DNA of 64,000 bases from Sphingobacterium composti (GTDB taxonomy: Bacteria; Bacteroidota; Bacteroidia; Sphingobacteriales; Sphingobacteriaceae), in the NCBI RefSeq assembly GCF_009829075.1, contig NZ_WUQZ01000007.1, positions 102,792-166,791 of the forward strand. The letters run 5' to 3'. The notes under the pieces were generated by a model that saw nothing but the letters and a program-made list of their open reading frames with translations, ran no database searches and was not told where the DNA came from. Positions 38,873 to 48,305 of this stretch are shown here, one piece after another (the first letter of the stretch is position 1; every line of letters starts with the position of its first letter). Both the position numbers and the translations under genes were made by a program.

Positions 38873-39538
38873 TTAGTTTCCTTTTTCAATTAACTTTTTA
38901 ATATCGGACAATTCGCCAAAAAGTACTAATAAATCATTTTCATTCAATAAAGTATTAGACTTAGCGATCCCGGAGGCTTCTTTATGTAACCCTTCTGATA
39001 CTTTTACGGTAGTTAGAACGATAACTTTGTACTTGTTTGTAAGGTTTGCTTCCTGCAATGTCATTCCTACATATTTGCGGGGAACTTTAGTTTCAATAAT
39101 AGAATAGCGATCGGATACTTTGAACGAATCGACTATGTCAATATTGTCTAGTCGCATGGCTAGGCGTTCAGCAGCTTCCTCTTCTGGCATAATATATTCA
39201 TCAATTTGCATTGCTTCCATTACGGTTCGTTGCAAATCAGAAACTACACGTCCTATGATGCGTTTCACACCTAGTTGTTTTACTAACGCTGTTGTCATCA
39301 GGGTCGCTCCTTCATCTTCACCTATTGCCACGATCACCGCATCACAATCTTTCAGGGGTAAAGAGCTGACAGCCTCTCGGTCTGTTGTATCTAAACACAC
39401 GGTGTGTGTAATTTTATCTTTTAATTGTTCAACAATTTGAATATTGAGATCAGCACCAATTACTTCATGACCAAGCTCAGTAAGGTGTATTCCTAATGAA
39501 CGTCCAAAATGCCCCAATCCCAAAATAATATATTTCAT
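38873..39538 (-). CDS. trkA: TrkA/KtrA-type potassium uptake regulatory protein
   Basis: Cytosolic gating subunit of a K+ transporter (221 aa). The N-terminal Rossmann RCK domain has ILGLGHFGRSLGIHL and acidic D31-type end of strand 2 (GADLNIQ), and the C-terminal TrkA-C domain covers about 140-220. One RCK unit means it acts as an oligomer ring. 24 bp downstream of the trkH-like gene, forming a transport pair. Confidence 0.92.
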   Translation of the reverse strand: MKYIILGLGHFGRSLGIHLTELGHEVIGADLNIQIVEQLKDKITHTVCLDTTDREAVSSLPLKDCDAVIVAIGEDEGATLMTTALVKQLGVKRIIGRVVSDLQRTVMEAMQIDEYIMPEEEAAERLAMRLDNIDIVDSFKVSDRYSIIETKVPRKYVGMTLQEANLTNKYKVIVLTTVKVSEGLHKEASGIAKSNTLLNENDLLVLFGELSDIKKLIEKGN

Positions 39539-39562
39539 TCTTAAATTTTTTCACGTGAAAAA

Positions 39563-41350
39563 CTAGAAAAGCAACTTCTCCGTAGGGTAAATATAACTTT
39601 TGTTTTTTGTATTCTTAATAAATGCAACAAGAAGTGTAAGCATACCTACACGACCAACAAACATTGTTACTATTATAATAATTTTTCCAGCAGCACTAAG
39701 AGATTGAGTGACCCCCATACTTAAACCACATGTGGTATATGCTGATACAGCCTCAAAAAGTAAAGGAATCATTTGCTGATTTGGATCCGAGACATTTAAT
39801 AAAATAAATGATAATGTAATTGTAATAACGGACAATATAATTATCGCAAAGGCTTTATTTGTCGATTCTGCGGCTATTCTTCTTCGAAATATCTCAATAG
39901 AATCCTTACCCCTTGCTAATGCTACGATATTCATAAAGGCTAATGCCAATGTAGTCACTTTAACCCCACCACCAGTCGAACCTGGAGCAACGCCAATCCA
40001 CATCAATGTTGTTATCATGATTAATGTTGGAATATTCAAGAAACCAATATTCACACTATTGAATCCTGCAGATCGCGATGCATTAGCCATAAAAAATGAA
40101 GTCACCCATTCTCCTGCAGCTGTTTTGTCTTCTGTAAGTGTATAATTTTGTTCCATGATATAATACGATACGGTAGCCAGAAACAAGACAACCATATTAC
40201 AAAGCACTATAAATTTGGTATTAAAGGAGAATGGCTGAGCTTTATGTTTATATTTTCCCTTATATAAGATAACTTGAAAAATAGCTTGAATTTGAGATTT
40301 CACATACGTGTAAAAATTATAGACTGTTCCAAACCCCATTCCTCCTAGAACGAATATAAGCGCCAGAACAATTTGAAAGCTATAATTGAATCTATAATTG
40401 CCATTTCCAATACCTTCGGGAAGAATGGTAAAACCTGAATTACAAAATGACGATACGGAATGAAATACAGAAAAGAAAACCTGTTCTCCAACATTCGAAA
40501 AATGAGCTTGATCTAACGAAAAGAAGATAAAAGCTGCTCCAATAAATTCAAAAAGAAGTGTAATGGAAATAATAGTCAACAAGGTAGAAATAACAGAATT
40601 CAACTTATTTTCACCCAGAATCTCTCCAAACATCAGTTGATTCTTAAAAGAGAATCCTCCAGAGAAAAAGTAGCCAAAAAAACCCGTGAAGGTCATAATT
40701 CCTAGACCGCCAACTTGAATTAAAACCAGAATAACACTTTGTCCAAACAAGGAAAAATTAGTAGAAATATCCGCAACAGTCAATCCTGTAATACATACTG
40801 CGCTGGTTGCCATAAAAAAAGCATCAACAAAAGAAAGGGGCGCATGCAAAGTTGTTCTTGGCAACATCAATAACAAGGTTCCAATTAATATCAATCCCAA
40901 AAAACTTATTACAAATAATATAGTAGGATTAAAATAAAAATTATCGAAAAACAAACTGCTCTTAGACAATTCGGAGAGAAATATGACTCCAATACCAAAG
41001 TAAAGCCATTCTTCACGAGCGAAATACGAGATAAAATCTAGACCACTGAGCCTAGCAAATACAATAAAAAATAAGCTAAACAGAACTACTACTCCAGAAT
41101 ACTGAGAAACATTAATGCGCCGACTTGCATAAATAGATGATCCTGTACGGATTAATTCTAGCAAGAACAATCCATAAAACATGCAAAAAATAGATTTTCT
41201 TGTATAAATCGCCACCTCGGGATTGGTGATATAGCCAACATGAATGATTACAGTGAACGCACATATCATGCTCACATAAAACATAACCTTATCGACTAAA
41301 CCTTTTCGATAACGGAAAACAAATTTTAGAAAACTTGCAATGGATTCCAT
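39563..41350 (-). CDS. trkH: TrkH/KtrB-type potassium transporter
   Basis: K+-translocating membrane subunit (595 aa). The core starts near residue 145 and contains four pore loops each with the filter glycine: VCITGLT, SFCNSGF, SRSAGFN and YTTCGLS. The N-terminal 140 residues add about four extra helices, an arrangement common for Bacteroidota homologues. Coupled with the TrkA-like protein encoded 24 bp downstream. Uptake is driven by membrane potential and possibly Na+ or H+. Confidence 0.93.
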   Translation of the reverse strand: MESIASFLKFVFRYRKGLVDKVMFYVSMICAFTVIIHVGYITNPEVAIYTRKSIFCMFYGLFLLELIRTGSSIYASRRINVSQYSGVVVLFSLFFIVFARLSGLDFISYFAREEWLYFGIGVIFLSELSKSSLFFDNFYFNPTILFVISFLGLILIGTLLLMLPRTTLHAPLSFVDAFFMATSAVCITGLTVADISTNFSLFGQSVILVLIQVGGLGIMTFTGFFGYFFSGGFSFKNQLMFGEILGENKLNSVISTLLTIISITLLFEFIGAAFIFFSLDQAHFSNVGEQVFFSVFHSVSSFCNSGFTILPEGIGNGNYRFNYSFQIVLALIFVLGGMGFGTVYNFYTYVKSQIQAIFQVILYKGKYKHKAQPFSFNTKFIVLCNMVVLFLATVSYYIMEQNYTLTEDKTAAGEWVTSFFMANASRSAGFNSVNIGFLNIPTLIMITTLMWIGVAPGSTGGGVKVTTLALAFMNIVALARGKDSIEIFRRRIAAESTNKAFAIIILSVITITLSFILLNVSDPNQQMIPLLFEAVSAYTTCGLSMGVTQSLSAAGKIIIIVTMFVGRVGMLTLLVAFIKNTKNKSYIYPTEKLLF

Positions 41351-41387
41351 GATACAAACTTAGTAATATACTTGACTTTACAAGCAA

Positions 41388-43214
41388 TTACTGTTTAGAA
41401 TCCTCATCGGATTTATCCTTTTTCTTAAATAATCCTTTAATAAAACTACCCGTCTTTTTCCCTACATCCTTTGCGCCCTCGACTATATCCTTACCTTTTT
41501 CGACCACATCTTTTCCTGTTTCTGCTGCACCCATCAATTTCGCTTCACGCTCTTTGCTAATCCCCGCACATTGCTTGATCCCATCCAAAAGACTTTGCCA
41601 CAAAGTTTTGAAGAAAGTATGTTCTGGCACTCTTGTATAATTTACCTTACCCACAGTGTATACCCCTTTATTATCTGGATTACTATCGTTAATGAGCAAT
41701 TGGTTTATGAGATAAGAAACAACCTTTTTGGAAGACTGTTCACCATTTTCATCTTTTTTATTCAACAGACTGATTTTCAAATCATCGTAATCAAATCTAA
41801 ACTCTCCCCAATTTTTCCTATCTGTACCTTGCATATTGAAAGCAACTTTTTTAATATTTCCAGAAGCAATTTCAACATTCAATAGAGGTGCTAGGATGCG
41901 GTTAAATGCAGTTGCTTTCATAGGCCCCAACGTACCACTATACGTATGGAGTCCCGTCTTACTCAACATATCAAACCCAAACTTGGCATGCAAGTTTCCT
42001 GAGTTCATGATTTTAGCACGCAAATCCGCACGCATGTATTTATCTTTTTCTAGAGCTGAAGAATCATTCGTAACATTAGTCAAAATACCAGAGGCATTGT
42101 TAAAGCTAATAGAGCCCTCACGAAAAAATTTACCACTCATCTCATGATAGGTCACCGTAACATTATCCACGACAACAGTATCTAAGCTCAATAATTTTTT
42201 AAGCTTCAAGAGTTTTTGGTGGGGGGATTCCCCAATTTTTATAATAGGATATTTAGGGTATCGTTTATCCGCATGCAAATCCACTGTTCCATTTTTAAGT
42301 TGAACTTTTCGAGCGATGGTTTGCTGATTATCGATCAAAGCTTGAAAATTCAACTGTTCTACGCGCAACGTATCGAATTTTAGAACAGTCATTGTTACAT
42401 TTTGCTTCTTCTGTTTATAAAAAGCATTTTTATCCATTTTTGGACGAAAATCCACATCAGTAAGTAGCAAGTTCTGATCTCTTGTGTTAATTTTTAGACC
42501 ATTGAATTTTACTTTATAAAATCCGTCGGGGAGATCGTATTCAAACCCTGGCACATGCACATCAACCATTTTAGTATAGTAAAAGCGTGTCGTATCTTGT
42601 AACGAAGTTTCGTCTACTAATACATCGTGTACTTTTATAGTAACTTTATCAAGATCAATGCTACTCTGTTTGCCTTCTTCAAACTTAGAGTATTTGAACT
42701 GCACATTATCAATATCCACATTTCGAACATTTATGGAGGTAAAAATATCCTTTATACTTTCATACAATGTCTTCTTGGGAGTTGTACGCAAGGTATCATT
42801 AAAAGTATGATATTCACTCATTAAGTGGATATTAGGTTCTTCAAAGGATATAGAATTAATATGGAGTTTCTTATTTGTTAGTACATCCATCAGATTGAAG
42901 CGACGTACTTTAAGCTTTTTTAGTTTTATATGGAAACGGTTGTTAGGCGCATCTTTAGATAAGACCATTTTTCTATAAACAGCAGAATCAGGGATTAATT
43001 CTGCATTGATTAAAGTCACGTTTCCAAGACCAATATTAAGGTCTAAATCATCATAGCGCAATGAGTAAAGACCATCGGTGGAATTATGGACAACCTCCTT
43101 AAGCTTAGATTCAACTATTGGCTTCCAATTATGACCGTAATACCAAACCACAGAAATAATTATAATTAGAAGTGCGGCTATGATACCAAGTACCCATTTC
43201 CAAATTGGCCTCAT
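41388..43214 (-). CDS. AsmA-like inner-membrane-anchored envelope protein
   Basis: 608 aa from the chosen ATG: N-terminal helix (about 6-26) followed by a long beta-rich periplasmic region with repeating amphipathic strands, as in AsmA/TamB-like lipid-transport or assembly proteins. The similarity is by pattern only. The last 50 residues are a charged helix with repeated V-[EK]-x-[AG]-K-D units (VVEKGKDIVEGAKDVGKK). A GTG at 43256 would add 14 residues but would read through a terminator hairpin; the ATG lies 3 bp after that hairpin. Confidence 0.65.
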   Translation of the reverse strand: MRPIWKWVLGIIAALLIIIISVVWYYGHNWKPIVESKLKEVVHNSTDGLYSLRYDDLDLNIGLGNVTLINAELIPDSAVYRKMVLSKDAPNNRFHIKLKKLKVRRFNLMDVLTNKKLHINSISFEEPNIHLMSEYHTFNDTLRTTPKKTLYESIKDIFTSINVRNVDIDNVQFKYSKFEEGKQSSIDLDKVTIKVHDVLVDETSLQDTTRFYYTKMVDVHVPGFEYDLPDGFYKVKFNGLKINTRDQNLLLTDVDFRPKMDKNAFYKQKKQNVTMTVLKFDTLRVEQLNFQALIDNQQTIARKVQLKNGTVDLHADKRYPKYPIIKIGESPHQKLLKLKKLLSLDTVVVDNVTVTYHEMSGKFFREGSISFNNASGILTNVTNDSSALEKDKYMRADLRAKIMNSGNLHAKFGFDMLSKTGLHTYSGTLGPMKATAFNRILAPLLNVEIASGNIKKVAFNMQGTDRKNWGEFRFDYDDLKISLLNKKDENGEQSSKKVVSYLINQLLINDSNPDNKGVYTVGKVNYTRVPEHTFFKTLWQSLLDGIKQCAGISKEREAKLMGAAETGKDVVEKGKDIVEGAKDVGKKTGSFIKGLFKKKDKSDEDSKQ

Positions 43215-43217
43215 ATA

Positions 43218-43266
43218 AAAATGCTTTGTGTATTGATTTATAAAAAAACAATACACAAAGCATTTT
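43218..43266 (-). terminator. Long perfect hairpin between rsgA and the AsmA-like gene
   Basis: 18-bp perfect stem (43218-43235 with 43249-43266) with a 13-nt loop that is a T-run in leftward reading. It ends 3 nt before the next ATG, so terminator and start region coincide. Confidence 0.75.
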
Positions 43267-43293
43267 GTTTTCAGGGATTTGCCTTAATGTTAA

Positions 43294-44214
43294 TTAATTT
43301 CTATTGTCATCATTATTGTACATGCTGATATAGCTTTCGTATCGAGTGGGCTCTATTGCACCATGCTCAACAGCATCCAATACCACACAGCCCGGCTCAT
43401 TGATGTGTACGCAATTATTAAATCGACATTTATTCAAATATTTACGCATCTCTGGGAAGAAATGCGATAACTCCTGCTTTTCAATATCTACGATCCCTAA
43501 CTCTCTTATTCCAGGGGTATCAATCAATTTTCCACCAAAAGGCAAATCAATCATCTCCGCAAAAGTAGTCGTGTGCTTTCCTTTATCCGACCAATTTGAA
43601 ATTAATCCTGTTCTTAACGCAGCATTGGGCACAATACTATTTATCAATGTAGATTTACCCACACCAGAATGTCCTGAAACCAAAGTCACCTTGTCTTTCA
43701 AAAGAGCTATAATATGATCAATATTCGTTCCTTCCATCGCCGAAACTTGATAACATGGATAGCCAATATTTTCATATAATGACTTGTAGTCCTCCAAAAT
43801 CTCTAACCCTTCTTCACTAAACAAATCTAACTTATTAAAAACCAAAATAGCAGGAATATCATATGCTTCAGCTGTCACTAAAAAACGATCTATAAACCCC
43901 ATGGAAGTAGGCGGTGAAGCTAACGTCACAACCAAAATAGCTTGGTCCAAATTTGCTCCGATAATTTGAGTTTGTTTAGAAAGATTTACTGATTTTCGGA
44001 TTATATAATTCTTTCTAGGTTCTAAGTCTGTGATGACACCCGTATTTTGATCTGCTTCTAGCTCAACATTAACCCAATCGCCAACAGCAATTGGATTGGT
44101 CGTTTTGATACCTTTAGTCCTAAATTTCCCCTTTATTCGGCAGTCATACTGATTGCCTGACTCATCCTGCACCTGATACCAACTCCCAGTAGATTTTATT
44201 ACCAATCCTCTCAT
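43294..44214 (-). CDS. rsgA: Ribosome small subunit-dependent GTPase
   Basis: Circularly permuted GTPase for late 30S assembly (306 aa). An N-terminal OB domain (1-65), the G4-type NKLD motif, the P-loop TLVSGHSGVGKSTLINSI (about residues 176-193) and G3 DTPGIRELG follow in permuted order. A C-terminal zinc finger has CRFNNCVHINEPGC. All hallmarks intact. Divergent from polA, with about 118 bp between. Confidence 0.96.
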   Translation of the reverse strand: MRGLVIKSTGSWYQVQDESGNQYDCRIKGKFRTKGIKTTNPIAVGDWVNVELEADQNTGVITDLEPRKNYIIRKSVNLSKQTQIIGANLDQAILVVTLASPPTSMGFIDRFLVTAEAYDIPAILVFNKLDLFSEEGLEILEDYKSLYENIGYPCYQVSAMEGTNIDHIIALLKDKVTLVSGHSGVGKSTLINSIVPNAALRTGLISNWSDKGKHTTTFAEMIDLPFGGKLIDTPGIRELGIVDIEKQELSHFFPEMRKYLNKCRFNNCVHINEPGCVVLDAVEHGAIEPTRYESYISMYNNDDNRN

Positions 44215-44300
44215 ACGACTAATGATGCTATTCCTTTGCTTTGTATCACCATCTTACAAAAGTCGCAAAAATTTGTTAATATCAGGCTTACTGATTTTAT

Positions 44301-44308
44301 TACCTTTG
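44301..44308 (+). promoter_or_regulatory. -7 element of the polA promoter
   Basis: TACCTTTG, a TAnnTTTG match, 24 bp before the polA start. The nearest TTTG upstream is 25-26 bp away, longer than usual. Confidence 0.4.
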
Positions 44309-44332
44309 TAAGTACACATAAATTAATATTCG

Positions 44333-47122
44333 GTGAAAAAACTATTTCTTCTGGACGGAATGGCTCTCATTTATAGAGCTTACTTTGCATTAAGTAAAGC
44401 ACCTCGTTTGACATCATACGGCTTGAATACTGGGGCTATTTTGGGATTCACAAACACATTGTTAGATGTTTTGAAAAACCAAAAACCAACACATTTAGCT
44501 GTTGTGTTTGATACCGCAGCGCCTACAAACCGTCATATCGAGTTTGAAGCGTATAAGGCTCATCGTCAAGAAATGCCAGAAGATTTAGCCAAATCTATTC
44601 CTTACGTATTCAAGTTGATTGAAGGATTTAATATCCCTTTGATTACAAAAGATGGCTACGAAGCGGATGATATTATTGGCACATTAGCCAAAAAAGCAGA
44701 AAAAGAAGGATTCACCGTGTACTGTATGACTCCCGATAAAGATTTCGGACAATTGGTTTCGGATAATATTTTTATTTACAAACCTGCACGCATGGGCAAT
44801 GGCGCAGAAGTTTTGGGTGTTCCTGAAATTTTAGAGAAATGGGAAATCACCGAAGTATCGCAAGTCATTGATATTCTTGGTCTATGGGGAGATGCTGTAG
44901 ATAATATTCCTGGAATACCAGGAATCGGCGAGAAAACTGCCAAAAAACTCGTTCAAGAATTTGGTTCTGTAGAAGGCTTGATCGCGAATGCAGATAAATT
45001 AAAAGGCAAACAACAAGAAAATGTAATCAAATTCGCAGAACAAGGTATTATATCTAAAAAACTTGCCACGATTCTACTTGATGTTCCTGTAGAACTAGAA
45101 GAAGAAAAATTGATAGTTGAGGATCCAAACAAAGAAATTCTTGAGCCTTTATTTGCAGAACTTGAATTTAGAACATTAGGAAAACGAGTGTTTGGTGAAG
45201 ACTTTTCTGTGGTAGAGAACAATAAGCCAGCTACAACTCAAATGGATTTGTTTGCTAATCCAAGTTCTAATGATATTGAAGCACTAGACGAGCCTCAAGA
45301 GTCAGCCTCAAACAATATTCACAATACACCGCACGAGTATATTTTAGTAGATGAAATCAGCACTATGGAAGATTTAGCTGCTGATTTGGCGAATCAAACG
45401 ATATTTTGTTTTGATACTGAATCTACAGGTCTCGATGCCATGACAGCCGATATCGTAGGACTATCATTCTCTTACGAACAGGGAAAAGCATATTATGTAC
45501 CTACGCCTGCCGATCCTCAAAAAGCACAACAAATCGTCAATATTTTTAAACCTATTTTAGAAAATACAGCCATCAAAAAGGTAGGTCAAAACATAAAATA
45601 TGACATATTGCTTTTAACAAAATATAATGTAAAAGTACAGGGTGAATTGTTTGATACTATGTTAGCGCATTATTTGATAGACCCCGATACCCGTCACGGA
45701 ATGGATATTTTGGCCGAAACCTACTTAGGCTACACGCCTGTTTCTATTACAGAATTAATTGGCGGAAAGGGCAAAAATCAAGGTAATATGCGTGATGTCG
45801 AGATTGAAAAAATCAAGGAATACGCTTCTGAAGATGCGGATATAACTTGGCAATTGTATGAAAGATTGTCTCCGCTTTTACTTGAAACAAAAACTGATGA
45901 ATTAGCCCAAAAAGTTGAATTTCCATTAGTTTACACTTTAGCAGATATTGAAAAAAACGGCGTAAAAATAGATGTTGACACGCTGAAAACTTTTTCTGAA
46001 TCCCTACAAAAAGATATTGCTTCTTTAGAGAATAGTATTTACGAAAAAGCGGGGATCAAATTTAACATTGCGTCTCCAAAGCAATTAGGTGAAGTTTTAT
46101 TTGATAAATTACAACTTGATCCCAAAGCTAAAAAAACTAAAACAGGTCAATATAAAACGGGAGAAGATGTGCTTTTAGCACTAGCACACAAATCGGATAT
46201 AGTAAAATATATTTTGGACTTCCGTCAATTTCAAAAGTTAAAATCCACGTATGTTGATGCTCTTCCAACGCTAATAAATCCAAGTACAGGCTTAATCCAT
46301 ACATCATATAACCAAGCTGTTGCAGCTACGGGAAGATTAAGTTCTACAAATCCGAACTTACAGAACATTCCGATTCGTACCGAAAAAGGCCGTGAAGTTC
46401 GTAAGGCATTCATTCCAAGATCCCCTGATAACGTCTTGCTTTCTGCCGATTATTCGCAAATAGAATTACGCATCATGGCCGAACTGAGTCAAGACGAAAA
46501 TATGCTTGAAGCTTTCACTTTGGGGCATGATATACACAAAGCTACTGCTGCACGTGTATACGGGGTCGATATCAATGAAGTTACTTCAGATCAGCGTCGC
46601 AATGCAAAGGCTGTAAACTTCGGTATTATCTACGGTCAATCAGCTTTTGGTCTATCTCAAAGTTTGGGTATTCCACGTCGTGAGGCCGCTGAGATAATTG
46701 ATCAGTATTTTAACCAATACCAAGGCATCAAACAATACATGTCAAAAGCAGTTGAATTCGCAAAAGAACATGGTTATGTCGAAACAATTTTGAAACGACG
46801 TCGTTATTTAAGAGACATCAATTCGGCTAATATGACCGTAAGAGGATTTGCAGAGCGAAATGCAATCAATGCACCTATTCAAGGATCTGCAGCCGATATG
46901 ATCAAAGTCGCGATGATAAATATTCAAAATGATATTACGCAACAAGGTCTTACTGGCAAAATGATCATGCAAGTACATGATGAATTGGTGTTTGATGTAC
47001 CTAAAAATGAAGCAGATTCGTTTAGAAACATTATATTAGAGAGAATGAAGTCCGCAATCTCTATGCGAGTACCTATAGAAGTCGAAATTGGGGAAGGCAC
47101 AAATTGGCTTGAGGCACATTAA
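44333..47122 (+). CDS. polA: DNA polymerase I
   Basis: 929 aa with three domains: 5'-3' exonuclease (about 1-290, including KPTHLAVVFDTAAPTNRH and GIPGIGEKTAKKL), a 3'-5' proofreading exonuclease (about 340-525) and the polymerase (about 530-929). Proofreading residues are kept (FDTESTG; GQNIKYD; YASEDAD), so the domain looks active. Polymerase motifs A (DYSQIELRIMAELS), B (RRNAKAVNFGIIYG) and C (QVHDELVFDV) are present. The start is GTG at 44333, since TAA lies three codons upstream in frame. Confidence 0.97.
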   Translation: MKKLFLLDGMALIYRAYFALSKAPRLTSYGLNTGAILGFTNTLLDVLKNQKPTHLAVVFDTAAPTNRHIEFEAYKAHRQEMPEDLAKSIPYVFKLIEGFNIPLITKDGYEADDIIGTLAKKAEKEGFTVYCMTPDKDFGQLVSDNIFIYKPARMGNGAEVLGVPEILEKWEITEVSQVIDILGLWGDAVDNIPGIPGIGEKTAKKLVQEFGSVEGLIANADKLKGKQQENVIKFAEQGIISKKLATILLDVPVELEEEKLIVEDPNKEILEPLFAELEFRTLGKRVFGEDFSVVENNKPATTQMDLFANPSSNDIEALDEPQESASNNIHNTPHEYILVDEISTMEDLAADLANQTIFCFDTESTGLDAMTADIVGLSFSYEQGKAYYVPTPADPQKAQQIVNIFKPILENTAIKKVGQNIKYDILLLTKYNVKVQGELFDTMLAHYLIDPDTRHGMDILAETYLGYTPVSITELIGGKGKNQGNMRDVEIEKIKEYASEDADITWQLYERLSPLLLETKTDELAQKVEFPLVYTLADIEKNGVKIDVDTLKTFSESLQKDIASLENSIYEKAGIKFNIASPKQLGEVLFDKLQLDPKAKKTKTGQYKTGEDVLLALAHKSDIVKYILDFRQFQKLKSTYVDALPTLINPSTGLIHTSYNQAVAATGRLSSTNPNLQNIPIRTEKGREVRKAFIPRSPDNVLLSADYSQIELRIMAELSQDENMLEAFTLGHDIHKATAARVYGVDINEVTSDQRRNAKAVNFGIIYGQSAFGLSQSLGIPRREAAEIIDQYFNQYQGIKQYMSKAVEFAKEHGYVETILKRRRYLRDINSANMTVRGFAERNAINAPIQGSAADMIKVAMINIQNDITQQGLTGKMIMQVHDELVFDVPKNEADSFRNIILERMKSAISMRVPIEVEIGEGTNWLEAH

Positions 47123-47133
47123 GAAAAATTATA

Positions 47134-48252
47134 ATGGCAAAGAACCTTTTTATATTGCTTTCATTTATCTTTTTTAGCAAAATCATCCTAGGGCAGGAAA
47201 TTCGATACAAGGAAAAGGTTAATGATAAATTTACAAGATTTTTTTTCGACGACAACTACTATTTGGTTGATAAAAACTGTGAATTTAAAGCAATTGAACG
47301 TGTTGCAGAGTTTGATACGGTAAATTTTAAATTCACAGGAGAATTCCGAGATTATAATCGCCAAGGAAGATTGATTCTACACGGATTTTATAAGGATGGA
47401 ATTAGAAATGGTACTTTTAAATCTTATCACACCAACGGCCAGCTTAGATGGGAATCTTCTTATCTTAACAACAAAGAAATCGGTGAATGGAAATATTATT
47501 ATCCTGATGGAAAACCCATGTTAACGCTATCCTTTGATAATGATGATTTCATATTTGTCGACTATTGGGATACTTTTGGAAAACAGAAAATAGTACGAGG
47601 AGAAGGTCAATACGAAATGAGTTTCCCCATAAAGGGCTTTACCGAGCATGGATATACCTCCTATATAAAAAAAGGAAAAATCACAAAAGGCAAGCCGAAT
47701 GGTGTTTGGACAACCTATTTTGTTCAAAATGAAAAAAATAAAACTTATGAGACTGCATTCCAAGAAATATTTAGCGATGGGACTCAGTCTCGATTCATAG
47801 AGTCAGAATATTTTGATTATTATTTCATCTCTCAAGATGATTTCTATATCGTTCCTTCCGATTTCTTCGGCAGAGCCGAGTCGTTTTTAGTACATGGTTG
47901 TTCTTTTGATGAATACAGTAGCTTTAATAATCATATAGTCAAAAAGTTTAATGCATATTTAAGCGAAGAAAAAATAGACATAGATAATAGCATAATTTCT
48001 TTTAAGGCAAGATATTCTGTTACCAATAAAGGAATCGTCAAATCGATGGAGATAATTGAATCTCCAGAAAATCTGTCAAATCCAGCCTTCAAAACTTTTA
48101 AAGATTTGTTCGAATCTGTAACATATTTCATTCCTTCAATACAAAATGATAAGCCTATACAAGACAAAATAATTTTGCATGGAACCTTCCTTGTTTCAAA
48201 TGGAACTTCAATTTTACAACATGTAAATGTGGAAAGAGAGATCGGAGAATAG
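47134..48252 (+). CDS. Exported YwqK/MORN-repeat protein with TonB-like C-terminus
   Basis: 372 aa with signal peptide (1-20, ending KIILGQ). Residues about 75-160 hold MORN-type strands (GRLILHGFYKDGIRNGTFKSY; GQLRWESSYLNNKEIGEWKYY). The C-terminal 100 residues (ISFKARYSVTNKGIVKSMEI, then a helix and FIPSIQNDKPIQDKI) resemble the TonB C-terminal fold. Similar exported MORN proteins in Bacteroidota are often annotated as YwqK antitoxin, without evidence of a toxin. 11 bp after polA; possibly co-transcribed. Confidence 0.68.
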   Translation: MAKNLFILLSFIFFSKIILGQEIRYKEKVNDKFTRFFFDDNYYLVDKNCEFKAIERVAEFDTVNFKFTGEFRDYNRQGRLILHGFYKDGIRNGTFKSYHTNGQLRWESSYLNNKEIGEWKYYYPDGKPMLTLSFDNDDFIFVDYWDTFGKQKIVRGEGQYEMSFPIKGFTEHGYTSYIKKGKITKGKPNGVWTTYFVQNEKNKTYETAFQEIFSDGTQSRFIESEYFDYYFISQDDFYIVPSDFFGRAESFLVHGCSFDEYSSFNNHIVKKFNAYLSEEKIDIDNSIISFKARYSVTNKGIVKSMEIIESPENLSNPAFKTFKDLFESVTYFIPSIQNDKPIQDKIILHGTFLVSNGTSILQHVNVEREIGE

Positions 48253-48281
48253 TATTTTAGCGTTTATTTGACACAGTTGCT

Positions 48282-48289
48282 TATATTTG
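48282..48289 (+). promoter_or_regulatory. -7 element of the psd promoter
   Basis: TATATTTG, 16 bp upstream of the psd ATG. The upstream TTTG (48267-48270) is too close to be a -33 box, so confidence is moderate. Confidence 0.4.
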
Positions 48290-48305
48290 CACAAAACAGA
48301 GATTC

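Noticed and set aside
43256..43256. GTG start extending the AsmA-like protein upstream
   Set aside because: It would translate through a perfect terminator hairpin; the ATG at 43214 is followed directly by a normal membrane anchor.
47134..48252. Toxin-antitoxin system suggested by the YwqK label
   Set aside because: The protein has a signal peptide and no small toxin partner; neighbours are polA and psd.
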